Assembly (NCBI GenBank): GCA_020633655.1
Contig: JACKDF010000004.1
Coordinates: 1-64,000 of the forward strand
Direction: 5' to 3'
DNA: 64,000 nt
DNA from: Deferribacteres bacterium
GTDB lineage: Bacteria > Zhuqueibacterota > Zhuqueibacteria > Zhuqueibacterales > Geothermadaptataceae
This document shows positions 35,604 to 44,438 of this stretch, piece by piece. A program made the translations under genes and the position numbers. Under the pieces are notes generated by a model. The model saw nothing but the letters and a program-made list of their open reading frames with translations. It was not told the origin of the DNA and did not search any database. Within the stretch, counting starts at the first letter, position 1; every line of letters begins with the position of its first letter.

Positions 35604-35889
35604 CTTTTATTTCTCCTTGAATTAAAAAGAATGCCAGCAAAGAAAATGCTGTTTGGATTGTTAACGGACTGGTCATACCAGTATAATCAAGCTTTTAGCA
35701 TAAATTCAAATGTTTTGCAATGCAGCTTCCGCCTGCGGCAAAAGCGAAGGCCTTCATTGCATTTAGTAGCACTTTGTTTTTCTGTATCGAATAAAATTAA
35801 GGCTTTCATTGTTAATTGGATACCTTAAATTTGTCTACTAATGCGACTATTTTTGCAGGATTTTATTTAACAGGTAAAATAGGTTCATA
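35604..35889. promoter_or_regulatory. Divergent control region between GH13 operon and AraC gene
   Basis: The 286 bases separate two diverging transcription units and should carry both promoters and the regulator's sites. A palindrome with outer arms GCAATG/CATTGC at 35717-35760 is the only structure I see; it could be a REP-type hairpin or part of an operator. No confident -10/-35 pair was placed. Confidence 0.45.
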
Positions 35890-36789
35890 ATGAAAGCACT
35901 GTTCGAGTACATCGGTATCGATAAATCCGAGTTCCTTAAAGTACGGCGCATCGTCCAAAAAAATATCGATATTCCATGGCATTTCCATCCGGAGTATGAG
36001 ATCGTCGTTATTTTGCAGGGTGCAGGCCATGTATTTATTGGTGATGGGATGGAGCGCTACGAAGGTGGCGATATTTTTCTCATCGGCAGTAATGTGCCGC
36101 ACGTTTTTATAGATGACTCGCATAACAGATCGATGCACGACGAGTCGCATATCGAAGTTGTGGTCGTCCAGTTTAATGGAGCTTTCATCTCAAAATTTTT
36201 TGAATTGAAAGAATTTCACAGGATTGCTGCATTGTTACAAAAAATGCAATGCGGTGTGAAAATTGGGGATCGGATAAAGGAGGATATTGCCGGGAGTTTT
36301 GTCATGCTTATACATTTATCCGGCTTAAAGCGATTAACGGAATTTATACATATTCTGGATGCAATCGGCAAAGATACAAATGTGCATTTGATAAATCCGA
36401 CCACTTCTGCTTCGATATTGCCAAACGTTCGATCAAACCGCATTATGAAAGTTATCCAGTACATGAATAACAACTATCATCACGAGATTAATTTAGATCA
36501 ATTGGCCAGACTTGCCAATATGGAAACCACTTCCTTTTGCCGTTTTTTCAAACACCACACCAGAAAAACGTTTACCGGTTATCTTAATGAACTTCGTTTG
36601 GGGTATGCATGCAAATTACTCATGGAAGGTTCGTTGTCTGTCACAGAAATTTGTTATGAGACGGGTTATAACAGTATATCACATTTTAACCGTCAGTTTA
36701 AACGTGTTTATGACGTAACCCCAAAGGAGTATCGCGCCCGTTTTTATCAGCACCTGGCACCGGGCACATTCGTCAGACCCGTATCCTGA
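35890..36789 (+). CDS. AraC-family transcriptional regulator
   Basis: The 299-residue protein has an N-terminal cupin sensor (about 20-110: DIPWHFHPEYEIVVILQGAGHVFIG, GDIFLIGSNVPHVF) and a C-terminal double helix-turn-helix (about 195-290: INLDQLARLANMETTSFCRFFKHHTRKTF, VTEICYETGYNSISHFNRQFKRVYDVTPKEYR). Such regulators usually bind a sugar and activate the adjacent catabolic operon. Its divergent position next to the GH13-URO-D-PhyH-GH31 operon makes that operon the likely target. The inducer is unknown. Confidence 0.92.
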   Translation: MKALFEYIGIDKSEFLKVRRIVQKNIDIPWHFHPEYEIVVILQGAGHVFIGDGMERYEGGDIFLIGSNVPHVFIDDSHNRSMHDESHIEVVVVQFNGAFISKFFELKEFHRIAALLQKMQCGVKIGDRIKEDIAGSFVMLIHLSGLKRLTEFIHILDAIGKDTNVHLINPTTSASILPNVRSNRIMKVIQYMNNNYHHEINLDQLARLANMETTSFCRFFKHHTRKTFTGYLNELRLGYACKLLMEGSLSVTEICYETGYNSISHFNRQFKRVYDVTPKEYRARFYQHLAPGTFVRPVS

Positions 36790-36891
36790 TTTTTAAAAAT
36801 GAAATTATTGAGGTGGCACGCACCGGGAATTTTACTCGTTAGTGAAAGCATGATATCCCATAAAATTCCCCTTTTTGTACCAAGAAACAAC

Positions 36892-36920
36892 TTGACTTTT
36901 TCTTGTTGAGCCATTATCTT
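36892..36920 (+). promoter_or_regulatory. Sigma-70-type promoter of tRNA-Leu
   Basis: TTGACT at 36892-36897 and TATCTT at 36915-36920 are separated by 17 bases; the tRNA begins 13 bases after the -10 box, the expected distance. Confidence 0.75.
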
Positions 36921-36933
36921 CACCACCTGTTTT

Positions 36934-37017
36934 GCCGAAGTGGTGAAATTGGTAGACGCGCACGGTTCAGGGCCGTGTGGGAGCAATCCCGTGGGGGTTC
37001 GAGTCCCCCCTTCGGCA
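36934..37017 (+). tRNA. tRNA-Leu (anticodon CAG)
   Basis: Acceptor arms GCCGAAG (36934-36940) and CTTCGGC (37010-37016) pair fully. The anticodon stem CACGG/CCGTG encloses the loop TTCAGGG, giving CAG at 36968-36970, which reads CUG leucine codons. The long variable arm TGGGAGCAATCCCG is that of a class II tRNA, and the T arm GGGGGTTCGAGTCCCCC is complete. CCA is not encoded after the discriminator A. Confidence 0.97.
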
Positions 37018-37021
37018 CATT

Positions 37022-37051
37022 AAAAAGCCGGCTCATTTGAGTCGGCTTTTT
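37022..37051 (+). terminator. Rho-independent terminator after tRNA-Leu
   Basis: AAAAAGCCGGCTCA and TGAGTCGGCTTTTT form a 14-bp stem with a two-base loop and one G-T pair. The A and T tracts make it work in both directions, so it may also end porU, which converges from the other side. Confidence 0.85.
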
Positions 37052-37097
37052 ATGTTTTATCGAACTTTGTGCTGCTGCGATCGCGGATTTGTATTTG

Positions 37098-40000
37098 TCA
37101 ATAATTTATGGCAGCTTTCCCAATAAACTCTGTTCTCTCCGTTTTGCCATCAATTTCTGCTTTTGCTTTAATCCGGTACAGATAAATTCCATTTCCCAAT
37201 CTGTCACCATCTTCATCCAATCCATCCCAGAAAACTTCGTTGTATCCGGCCGTCCCTGCTATGTTTTCCATTTTGCGTATTTTTCTGCCTGAAACCGTAT
37301 AGACTGCAATGTCAACTTCTGCGTCAGCGTTTAAAAGAAAGGTAAAAGTCGTATTATCGGTGAACGGATTCGGGTAGTTGAGAACTTCCCGCAGAACGAG
37401 TTCTCCGGCTTCGGTAATTTGGAAATCGAAAGACAGTTTTGCAGAGTTATTTGAATTATCCCATGCCTTCATTTCTGCCGTGTGGAAACCAACAGTTAAT
37501 TCTGGCAACTGAGCAACAACTTTTCCGGCCAGATGATCATTTTCAAAATAGACAAAATCCTGCGTCAGGTCATATTGGTTTTCTGTGTTGTCATCGACGG
37601 TAAGTGTAATTTTATGCCCGACTTCGCCGGTAACATTTATTCCGGAAAGCGCATCGCGTAGCGTTGCTGAAATCATCGCGTTTGCAGGTACCGGATCACC
37701 ATTGCTGAAGGATTCACGTCCACTGAAATTAATTTCGATTTCCGGACCTTCGGAATCCTGTAATTGAGCAGAGCTTAAACTAGCGGGTAATCCTCCAATA
37801 GAGCCAGCTACTTCCCAATTGCTGCCGTATCCATAGATTTTTACGCTAGCATTATCCCCGCCGTAGGTGATGTCTTTTGGTACAATAAAACTCATATTAA
37901 AGCGTCCGTTTTCTACGCTGCCCTTGCCACGAAAAAGCATATTTCCCGGCATCGTATAACTAATGCTTGCATTGAGATCTGAAACGTAGGTCACATCACG
38001 TTCATCATCATAGACGAGCACATCCACCTGACCGGGAGTCTCGATACGTTCACCCGTCCCAAGAAAAAGATCCCCCGCAAGGGCTGTTGTATTTAAGGAA
38101 AGCAGTGTGTCCGGATTAACGGAACTCACGCGTGCGATAGATGGTGGAGCAGCCAGTATGAGGGAGGGATCGCCAATGATGGTGTATTTTTCGTCGTTTG
38201 TAATGTTGTTCGTTACGATGCGCGCGAGTCTAACGGCTTCTCCGACGGAGATTAAATTATGTTCGCTGACAAACATCTGATCATAAAATTCACTGTTTAT
38301 TTGCGCATTCTGGTGAGAATAAACGACTCTGCTTGCCGTTAAAAAACCGATTGCTCCGCCATTTTCCAGTCGTAATAACTCTTCGGTAAAACTTTGCCGG
38401 TCAGGATCATCAAAGCGACCGAAATCGCATGTTGCGGCGACGAAAAACGCTTGTTTGGCACCGTTGTCAATTTTTGTGAGATCTTCATTTTGTAGGAAAA
38501 TTCGCTCATGGGACCACAAAGTAGGATTGCCGTGGCCCACATAATTGATGAGGAGTGAACCTGTATTTATTGCGTCGATAAGTGCTCTCTGGGCATCCGG
38601 TTTTCGCAAACCTAAAACTGCAGAACTGCGCACGGCACGGTAATTCGTGAGATAGATTTTTTGTTGAATGAGAAAGTCCGGGATGTCCGATTGCATTATT
38701 GATTCTGCTTGCGGTGTATGCAATCTCAAATCATCGAGGCTTGGGGTACCATTCGTAACATACTCGTCATCGGCAACCATCGTCATGGTGTTGCGCCAGA
38801 TTCCCAGTTCCGGGTTGACCTCATATTGAATGATTTTATCCACGAAGCTGGCGGCTTCCTCCACTGTTTGCACCGTTGCGCGACCGATTGCCAGATCCAT
38901 GATTCGATCATTCCCTGAAACATAGGTGAAATAGGACTCAATATTCCGGTTGTCCAGCTCTGATGTTTCAGTCGTTTGGTATGTGAGGATATGATTGTAG
39001 GTGCCGGCGGAGCCAATGTTCCGATAGTCGTAGGTTCCATCGCCAAATAACAGGACAAAACGAGGAGACGTGGCCCAGTTCTGGAATGCGTAGGCAACAA
39101 AATCCCGCAGAGCTGTGGGATCATTTAATCCCCAGCCGAATTCTTCCATAATCGTGGCGATATCCACAACTTTTGTTTCGAAGCCGCGCGCACTCGATTT
39201 GTGTGCTGCAAGGCGGTTTGCTTCCGACAGAAAAAGTGCCGGGGAGACGATGATCATATCCGCACGATTTGTTGCATCCCGCAGATTGGAGTAACTGTAT
39301 TTGCTCAAGCTGAGCGGTTCTTTAAAACTGGTGGCAGCGAAGTAGCGTCGTGCCGTCGTATCGATCAGACCGTCTGTGAATTGCCAACTGTTTCCCACTC
39401 CCTGAACTGCAAGTCTTCGTGGCATGGTGGCAGAGGAAATTTCCAATACTACAGGTTCCGAATTAAATCCACTGGCAGAAAAAGTGCGTTGGAATGAGGA
39501 TGGATTATCTGCGAAAATGAGTTCCCCATTTTGAGCATGCAAAGAATCCGTAATGATGAGTTCGAGCCAGTCGAGATAATTTGCCGCTGTGCCGGTCGTG
39601 CTTTTGAATTGCAATTGCAGCGTATTCGTCCCGGCCGTTTCGGTTCCCATTTGTGAAAAGCTTTGCACGGTTGAGCCTATCCTGATATAACCCTCCGTAT
39701 GGCGGCTGGGACTGGTGTAAGAAAACACCTTTTCCGTACTGTTGTTGAGACGAAGGCCAAAGGTGTTGGGACTGCCGGCATTATCCGCGACTATACGGAG
39801 CCGGACTTGTGCACTGGAACGATGGGGATTGATGAAGGTAAAATTTAAATTTTCAAAATCACCAACAGAGAGGGGACTGTCAAACCAGTTCCGCCCGGAG
39901 TCGAACAACTTGATCCTGTCATTTTCTACGGAGTGAAGATGCAAACCGTGTTGCACCGGATCACTGCCATTTGCGGTTTCTGCTTCCAATCGTAGTGCAG

Positions 40001-41000
40001 GGGAAGATTGTGCATCCCACGAAAGCCAATAAACATTTTTGGTTTCATAGGGATTGGTATAATGCACCCATTGGTTCAAACTCCCGGAATATTCCCAGTC
40101 GTTTACACTTCGTCCGAAAAATAAAATGGTATCGGTATTGTTGATCTGGCCATCACCGCCATCCTGCACAAGAATTGGAATCTCGATCAGTGACTGGGGC
40201 CTTTCCGCAGTTACCACTTCCGGCAATGTTCGACTGCCCCCGTTGTACATGCGAATTTGCGCCGGATCGAGGGAACTTATCGCGACACCCGTCTGCGTGA
40301 GCATCGCCCCTGAAATGCGGTAAATGCCGTTGCTTTCCACTTCCATGCGAATAAATTGGCGCTCGGTCTGCAGTGATTTCCGTAATGCGGGTTTTGCTGC
40401 CTGTCGTTGGGTAAACCTTTGCATGTCGGATTTGTTCAGAATAGCGTTTGGTAAATAATTCGTCTCAGCAATGGCATCGCTTGCACTTTGTTGAAAAGAT
40501 GCCCAGTTTACCTGAATTTCTGCCTGGGAAAGGTATTGCCATTCCCCCTGATAAAAACGCAGGGGAATTGTGCGGATCTGTGCAAGGCGTGTATGGCGCA
40601 TCCAGCCAGTCGCTGCGATGCTTGTCGTGCTTATTTGGTTGTTGGATTGCTGATCCTGGACAGCGCTTTGCAATGGCAGACGACTGCCACAAGAACGCCA
40701 CTGGGCGTTGACAAGGGTAACGTTTACCGGCCTTTCCACAGGCGGGACGGCAATAACGGTAGTGAGTTCCGGATAGAGTTGATTTTTGTAATTGAATACG
40801 CCGGTTTGCTCTTGAAATTGAAATCGAACAAGGTTCTGACCGGCAATTTGAATTGTATCTTGTGCTGGTGCCTGGAAGGTTAGACGAAAGATAAGTCCAT
40901 TGTCTGATTGCTGCAGGATGGTTGGTTTATTTTCTGCATTTGCAGTTATGGTACATGCGACTAAACTGAATAAAAAGATAAAAAAAGCTTTTGAGTTCAT
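37098..41000 (-). CDS. porU: Type IX secretion C25 sortase PorU
   Basis: PorU is the surface cysteine protease that removes the sorting domain from type IX cargo. The ATG at 41000 is chosen because it opens a good signal peptide (MNSKAFFIFLFSLVACTITANA); the longer frame to 41156 is not protein-like. The 1300-residue protein has an N-terminal beta domain, a gingipain-like C25 domain (about 640-930) with His823 in NYVGHGNPTLW and Cys858 in FVAATCDFG, Ig-like parts, and a C-terminal sorting-type domain from VLNYPNPFTDNTTFTF to GIYLYRIKAK. This organisation matches PorU (about 1150-1300). No other Por genes are nearby. It implies a complete type IX system elsewhere in the genome. Confidence 0.9.
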   Translation of the reverse strand: MNSKAFFIFLFSLVACTITANAENKPTILQQSDNGLIFRLTFQAPAQDTIQIAGQNLVRFQFQEQTGVFNYKNQLYPELTTVIAVPPVERPVNVTLVNAQWRSCGSRLPLQSAVQDQQSNNQISTTSIAATGWMRHTRLAQIRTIPLRFYQGEWQYLSQAEIQVNWASFQQSASDAIAETNYLPNAILNKSDMQRFTQRQAAKPALRKSLQTERQFIRMEVESNGIYRISGAMLTQTGVAISSLDPAQIRMYNGGSRTLPEVVTAERPQSLIEIPILVQDGGDGQINNTDTILFFGRSVNDWEYSGSLNQWVHYTNPYETKNVYWLSWDAQSSPALRLEAETANGSDPVQHGLHLHSVENDRIKLFDSGRNWFDSPLSVGDFENLNFTFINPHRSSAQVRLRIVADNAGSPNTFGLRLNNSTEKVFSYTSPSRHTEGYIRIGSTVQSFSQMGTETAGTNTLQLQFKSTTGTAANYLDWLELIITDSLHAQNGELIFADNPSSFQRTFSASGFNSEPVVLEISSATMPRRLAVQGVGNSWQFTDGLIDTTARRYFAATSFKEPLSLSKYSYSNLRDATNRADMIIVSPALFLSEANRLAAHKSSARGFETKVVDIATIMEEFGWGLNDPTALRDFVAYAFQNWATSPRFVLLFGDGTYDYRNIGSAGTYNHILTYQTTETSELDNRNIESYFTYVSGNDRIMDLAIGRATVQTVEEAASFVDKIIQYEVNPELGIWRNTMTMVADDEYVTNGTPSLDDLRLHTPQAESIMQSDIPDFLIQQKIYLTNYRAVRSSAVLGLRKPDAQRALIDAINTGSLLINYVGHGNPTLWSHERIFLQNEDLTKIDNGAKQAFFVAATCDFGRFDDPDRQSFTEELLRLENGGAIGFLTASRVVYSHQNAQINSEFYDQMFVSEHNLISVGEAVRLARIVTNNITNDEKYTIIGDPSLILAAPPSIARVSSVNPDTLLSLNTTALAGDLFLGTGERIETPGQVDVLVYDDERDVTYVSDLNASISYTMPGNMLFRGKGSVENGRFNMSFIVPKDITYGGDNASVKIYGYGSNWEVAGSIGGLPASLSSAQLQDSEGPEIEINFSGRESFSNGDPVPANAMISATLRDALSGINVTGEVGHKITLTVDDNTENQYDLTQDFVYFENDHLAGKVVAQLPELTVGFHTAEMKAWDNSNNSAKLSFDFQITEAGELVLREVLNYPNPFTDNTTFTFLLNADAEVDIAVYTVSGRKIRKMENIAGTAGYNEVFWDGLDEDGDRLGNGIYLYRIKAKAEIDGKTERTEFIGKAAINY

Positions 41001-41194
41001 CGGCAAATTCGGGTTTAATGTTATGCGTTTTTCGTTGATAACCGGATTTGATTGCAGGAAATTCCCAGGGTTTTTTTCTGTTTTATCCCAGCAAAAGAGG
41101 ATTTGCCCGCACACCTTGAATTGAAAATGACAATATAGAACATCTCGAAAAGACAAGCAATTAATAACTTGTTTTCACATCACGTGCGGCACGC

Positions 41195-41223
41195 TTGCAT
41201 TTTTGATTCATTTTTTCTATAAT
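41195..41223 (+). promoter_or_regulatory. Sigma-70-type promoter of smpB-tyrS
   Basis: TTGCAT at 41195-41200 and a perfect TATAAT at 41218-41223 are spaced by 17 bases, about 85 bases before the smpB ATG. Confidence 0.75.
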
Positions 41224-41306
41224 CCTCATTCCAATTTTTGGGCTAACGAAGAAAATGCTGACAGGGTTCCAGTTCATGTCAGCGCTGCGAAATATGGATA
41301 CAAATA

Positions 41307-41756
41307 ATGAATGAAAAAATAATCACGGTAAACCGAAAAGCGCGTCATGACTATGAAGTCCTCGATACTTTCGAGGCCGGTCTCGTGTTGGTGGGCACAG
41401 AAGTAAAAAGCCTGCGTGACGGCAAAGCGAACCTGAAGGATAGTTACGCCAGGATAAATAATGGTGAGATGTGGTTACATGGAACCCATATTAGCGTCTA
41501 CTCCCACGGCACCTACAATAACCATGATCCCGAACGCCAGCGAAAGCTTTTATTACATAAAAAGGAATTGCGAAAACTCATGGGACGGGTAGAAGAGGCC
41601 GGATTAACTTTGGTGCCGCTAAAAATGTATTTTAAGCGCGGTAAAGCCAAGGTACAAATTGCTCTGGCGCGTGGAAAACGCCAATATGATAAACGACAGG
41701 ATATTGCCAAGCGCGACGCCCAGCGGGAAATTGCGCGCAAGATGAAACGGCATTAA
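41307..41756 (+). CDS. smpB: SsrA-binding protein SmpB
   Basis: SmpB binds tmRNA and brings it to stalled ribosomes for rescue. The 149-residue product shows the family blocks NRKARHDYEVLDTFEAGLVL, GTEVKSLRDGKANLKDSYARI, HGTHISVYSHGTYNNHDPERQRKLLLHK and a basic C-terminal tail KRDAQREIARKMKRH that inserts into the decoding site. Length is standard. A good promoter lies upstream, and tyrS follows 21 bases downstream. The tmRNA gene was not found in this window. Confidence 0.97.
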   Translation: MNEKIITVNRKARHDYEVLDTFEAGLVLVGTEVKSLRDGKANLKDSYARINNGEMWLHGTHISVYSHGTYNNHDPERQRKLLLHKKELRKLMGRVEEAGLTLVPLKMYFKRGKAKVQIALARGKRQYDKRQDIAKRDAQREIARKMKRH

Positions 41757-41777
41757 TGAGAATGGAGAAAGCGAAAC

Positions 41778-43010
41778 ATGTTCGATAACGTCTTCGATGA
41801 ACTGAGATACCGTGGTTTTATAGAACAATCGACGGATGAAGCTGTATTACGTGATCTTTTAACGAAGCAGAAGGTGACCAGCTACATCGGTTTCGATCCT
41901 ACCGCTGACAGTTTGCACGTGGGGAGTTTGGTGCAAATTATGGCCTTGTATCATATGCAAAAATATGGTCACCGTCCGATCGCACTTTTTGGCGGGGGGA
42001 CAGCAATGATTGGCGATCCGAGCGGTAAAACCGAATTGCGGCAAATGCTGACACGTGAAACGATTGGTGCCAACGCTGAAAGTATCAAAAAGCAGGTTGG
42101 AAAATACATCGATTTTTCTGAAAACGGTACGGCCGTCGCTGTGGACAATGCCGATTGGCTGCTTGGATTGAGTTATATCGAATTTTTGCGTGACATCGGT
42201 CGTAACTTTAGCGTCAACCGCATGTTGGCTGCGGAATCGTACAAGATGCGCATGGAAACCGGACTTAATTTTATCGAATTTAATTATCAGATACTTCAGG
42301 CGTATGATTATCTCGAACTTTACCGCCGGCACAAATGCGTGCTGCAAATGGGTGGAAACGACCAGTGGGGAAACATCGTTGCCGGAATCGATCTTATTCG
42401 GCGCATGGAAGGCGCGGAAGTGTATGCCTTAACAACACCGCTTGTCACCACGGCATCCGGTCAAAAAATGGGTAAAACAGCTCAGGGCGCTGTATGGCTC
42501 GATCCGCAACGCTACAAACCATACGATTTCTACCAATATTGGGTGAATGTCGATGATCAGGATGTCATTCGTTTTATGAAATTGTTCACTATTATGACGC
42601 CGGAAGAAATTGCGCCTTATGAATCCCTTGAAGGTGCGGATCTGAGACAGGCAAAACAGCGTCTGGCATTCGAGTTAACCGCTTTTATCCATAGCCGGGA
42701 AGATGCAGAAGAAGCGCAGAAAGCAGCGGAGGCGCTCTTTGGTGAAGGCGGTGCCAAAGCGGGTGCTCCGGAAACCACGGTCACAAGCGAGGAAATTGGC
42801 GACGGGATGCCAATTACAGCGCTGTTCGCTAAAGTTGGTCTTGCGCCCTCCTCCAGCGAAGCCCGTCGAATGATTCGTGGTGGTGGCTTGTATTTTAAAG
42901 ATGAGCGGGTCACCGATGAACGGTATCTCGTCACCGTTAAAGATTTCTCTGAAGGGGATATTCTCTTGCGTGCGGGCAAAAAGCGTTATCATTTGGTGAA
43001 ATTGCAATAG
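41778..43010 (+). CDS. tyrS: Tyrosyl-tRNA synthetase
   Basis: The cytoplasmic enzyme joins tyrosine to its tRNA. The 410-residue product has the class I start FDPTADSLHVGSL (HIGH-type), GGGTAMIGDPSGKT, QMGGNDQWGNI, and the signature KMGKTAQG (KMSKS-type, as in the E. coli TyrS group). A C-terminal S4 RNA-binding domain is present (about 340-410: LAPSSSEARRMIRGGGLYFKDERV). Length matches the family (about 400-425). It is the second gene of the smpB-tyrS unit, ended by a hairpin inside a dispersed repeat. Confidence 0.97.
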   Translation: MFDNVFDELRYRGFIEQSTDEAVLRDLLTKQKVTSYIGFDPTADSLHVGSLVQIMALYHMQKYGHRPIALFGGGTAMIGDPSGKTELRQMLTRETIGANAESIKKQVGKYIDFSENGTAVAVDNADWLLGLSYIEFLRDIGRNFSVNRMLAAESYKMRMETGLNFIEFNYQILQAYDYLELYRRHKCVLQMGGNDQWGNIVAGIDLIRRMEGAEVYALTTPLVTTASGQKMGKTAQGAVWLDPQRYKPYDFYQYWVNVDDQDVIRFMKLFTIMTPEEIAPYESLEGADLRQAKQRLAFELTAFIHSREDAEEAQKAAEALFGEGGAKAGAPETTVTSEEIGDGMPITALFAKVGLAPSSSEARRMIRGGGLYFKDERVTDERYLVTVKDFSEGDILLRAGKKRYHLVKLQ

Positions 43011-43023
43011 GCGTCTAAAAATC

Positions 43024-43106
43024 CTGTCGAAACGCCCGGTTCCACGCTCAAACTTGGGCCCTTCCACAAGGGTCCAAAAGTGTATTTTTTTCAACAGCCT
43101 CGTCAG
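43024..43106 (+). repeat. Dispersed repeat family 2, copy 1
   Basis: Shares GAAACGCCCGGTTCCACGCT with copy 2 at 43964-44048, followed in both by TCAAA, a GCCCTT/AAGGGTCC-type hairpin, a T-rich stretch and a CAG(C/T)CTCG end. The two direct copies flank the HAD gene. Confidence 0.8.
43054..43091 (+). terminator. Rho-independent terminator of tyrS, within repeat family 2
   Basis: TTGGGCCCTT at 43054-43063 pairs with AAGGGTCCAA at 43068-43077 (one G-T pair), followed by a T run at 43085-43091. Confidence 0.65.
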
Positions 43107-43116
43107 GATGGACTAA

Positions 43117-43764
43117 CTACTCCCGGTCCTGAACCAATTCGTCAAATCCATGAATGCCAAATGCCGCCTGGCTCAAATCCTGCTTGATATTGAATTCATG
43201 GTGAATTGCCACAACCGTACAACCTGCGCGAAGGCCTGCCTGTATTCCGACGCTGGAATCCTCAAAAACTAGTGCATTTTTCGGGGCGGTGTCCAGTCTT
43301 TTTAATGCCTTGAGGTAAGCTTCCGGATCAGGTTTGTGCATGGTAACATCCTCTTTGCTGATAATCACATCAAATGCATCTTTCCCGAATATCTTCTGCA
43401 GAATTGTGTCAACCATCCAGCGGGATGCACTGCTCACAAGTGCTAATTTTACATTTTGTTTGATCAAATCTGCAAGAAACGCTGTTGCTCCGCGGGTTGG
43501 TTCGAGCACAGTCGTCAGCAGCAATTCCTGATAGATTTCTTTAAATTCAGCGTCAAATTTTTCCTCGGCGGGAGTGATGCCGTTTTCTTCGCAAAAATAA
43601 TGACGCACGAACTCCCAGCTTCCACCCATAACCTGTTTGTATTGCTCACAACTGGCATTGGCGCCATAAAGATTGCAGGTACGTGCCAGCGCTTCTCCTT
43701 TGAGTCGTTCATTAGCGAGAAGTGTCCCATCCATGTCAAACAAGTACGCCTGGAAATTTTTCAT
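43117..43764 (-). CDS. HAD-superfamily phosphatase (beta-phosphoglucomutase-like)
   Basis: The 215-residue protein has the HAD motif I YLFDMDGTLLANE (nucleophile Asp), motif II LALVSSASR, the lysine motif around MHKPDPEAYLKAL and motif III VFEDSSVGIQAGLRAGCTVV. The alpha-helical C1 cap lies between motifs I and II. This layout matches small-sugar-phosphate phosphatases and beta-phosphoglucomutases. Key catalytic residues are intact, but substrate cannot be read from sequence. It converges on tyrS and is flanked by two direct copies of repeat family 2. Confidence 0.88.
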   Translation of the reverse strand: MKNFQAYLFDMDGTLLANERLKGEALARTCNLYGANASCEQYKQVMGGSWEFVRHYFCEENGITPAEEKFDAEFKEIYQELLLTTVLEPTRGATAFLADLIKQNVKLALVSSASRWMVDTILQKIFGKDAFDVIISKEDVTMHKPDPEAYLKALKRLDTAPKNALVFEDSSVGIQAGLRAGCTVVAIHHEFNIKQDLSQAAFGIHGFDELVQDRE

Positions 43765-44438
43765 AGCAATTTTATACCTGATTTTATTCAGCTGCTGTTA
43801 ATAAAAATGAAAGGTAATATAGTATATTCGAGAGAAGGCAGCAACAAGATTTGTCCGGTGTGATGCTAGCAATAGTTATGGTTTTAATTGTTTTTTGTAG
43901 CGATGAGACTGTCGAAAATGGGATAGCCGGATGTTGAGCCTGCCTGCACTGAGTAAAATGGAAGTGTTGAAACGCCCGGTTCCACGCTCAAATTCGTGCC
44001 CTTTGGCAAACTCAGGGTCCGAATTTGCATGTTTTTCACCAGTCTCGAAAGAGTTTTACCAGCTCTCAATGTAATACCACACGATGTGCCATTATAATTA
44101 TTCGATTCTAGGAAACATGCCAGCAGTGTGCGGCTATCTACAAAAATTAAAAACGCAAAATTACTTAAGTGCTGTAAATAAGGAATGTTCGTGCATTCTA
44201 ACTTCCTAGTATTATTTTACTAATGCCAAACCCAGACTGCATTTCATTCAAGCATGAATAATTATTTATATAAAATTCCTTAATTTTTTTCTTTAATATT
44301 ATTTATTTTTTTTCGAATTTATGCCAAATTCACACAAGCAGTAAAAGTTTTTATCAATATTTCATACATTTTATAGAACTGGTAATTAGTTCGCATTCGA
44401 ATTCTATGTATACAAATCAGTGAGAAGGAGGTGATAGC
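43765..44438. other. Long intergenic region upstream of lysis cassette
   Basis: The 674 bases contain repeat family 2 copy 2 (43964-44048), within a larger inverted arrangement of GAGACTG at about 43906 and CAGTCTC at about 44040. From 44080 onward the DNA is AT-rich and without repeats or a gene. The ribosome site AAGGAGGTGAT of the muramidase gene ends the region. Promoter boxes were not identified with confidence. Confidence 0.5.
43964..44048 (+). repeat. Dispersed repeat family 2, copy 2
   Basis: Starts TGTTGAAACGCCCGGTTCCA and ends near CACCAGTCTCG; the inner hairpin differs from copy 1 (TTCGTGCCCT with AGGGTCCGAA) but keeps pairing at most positions. It has no long T run here, so it is a poorer terminator than copy 1. 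Confidence 0.8.

Noticed and set aside
41001..41156. N-terminal extension of PorU to 41156
   Set aside because: The extra 52 residues have no signal or family likeness, whereas the ATG at 41000 opens a clear signal peptide.
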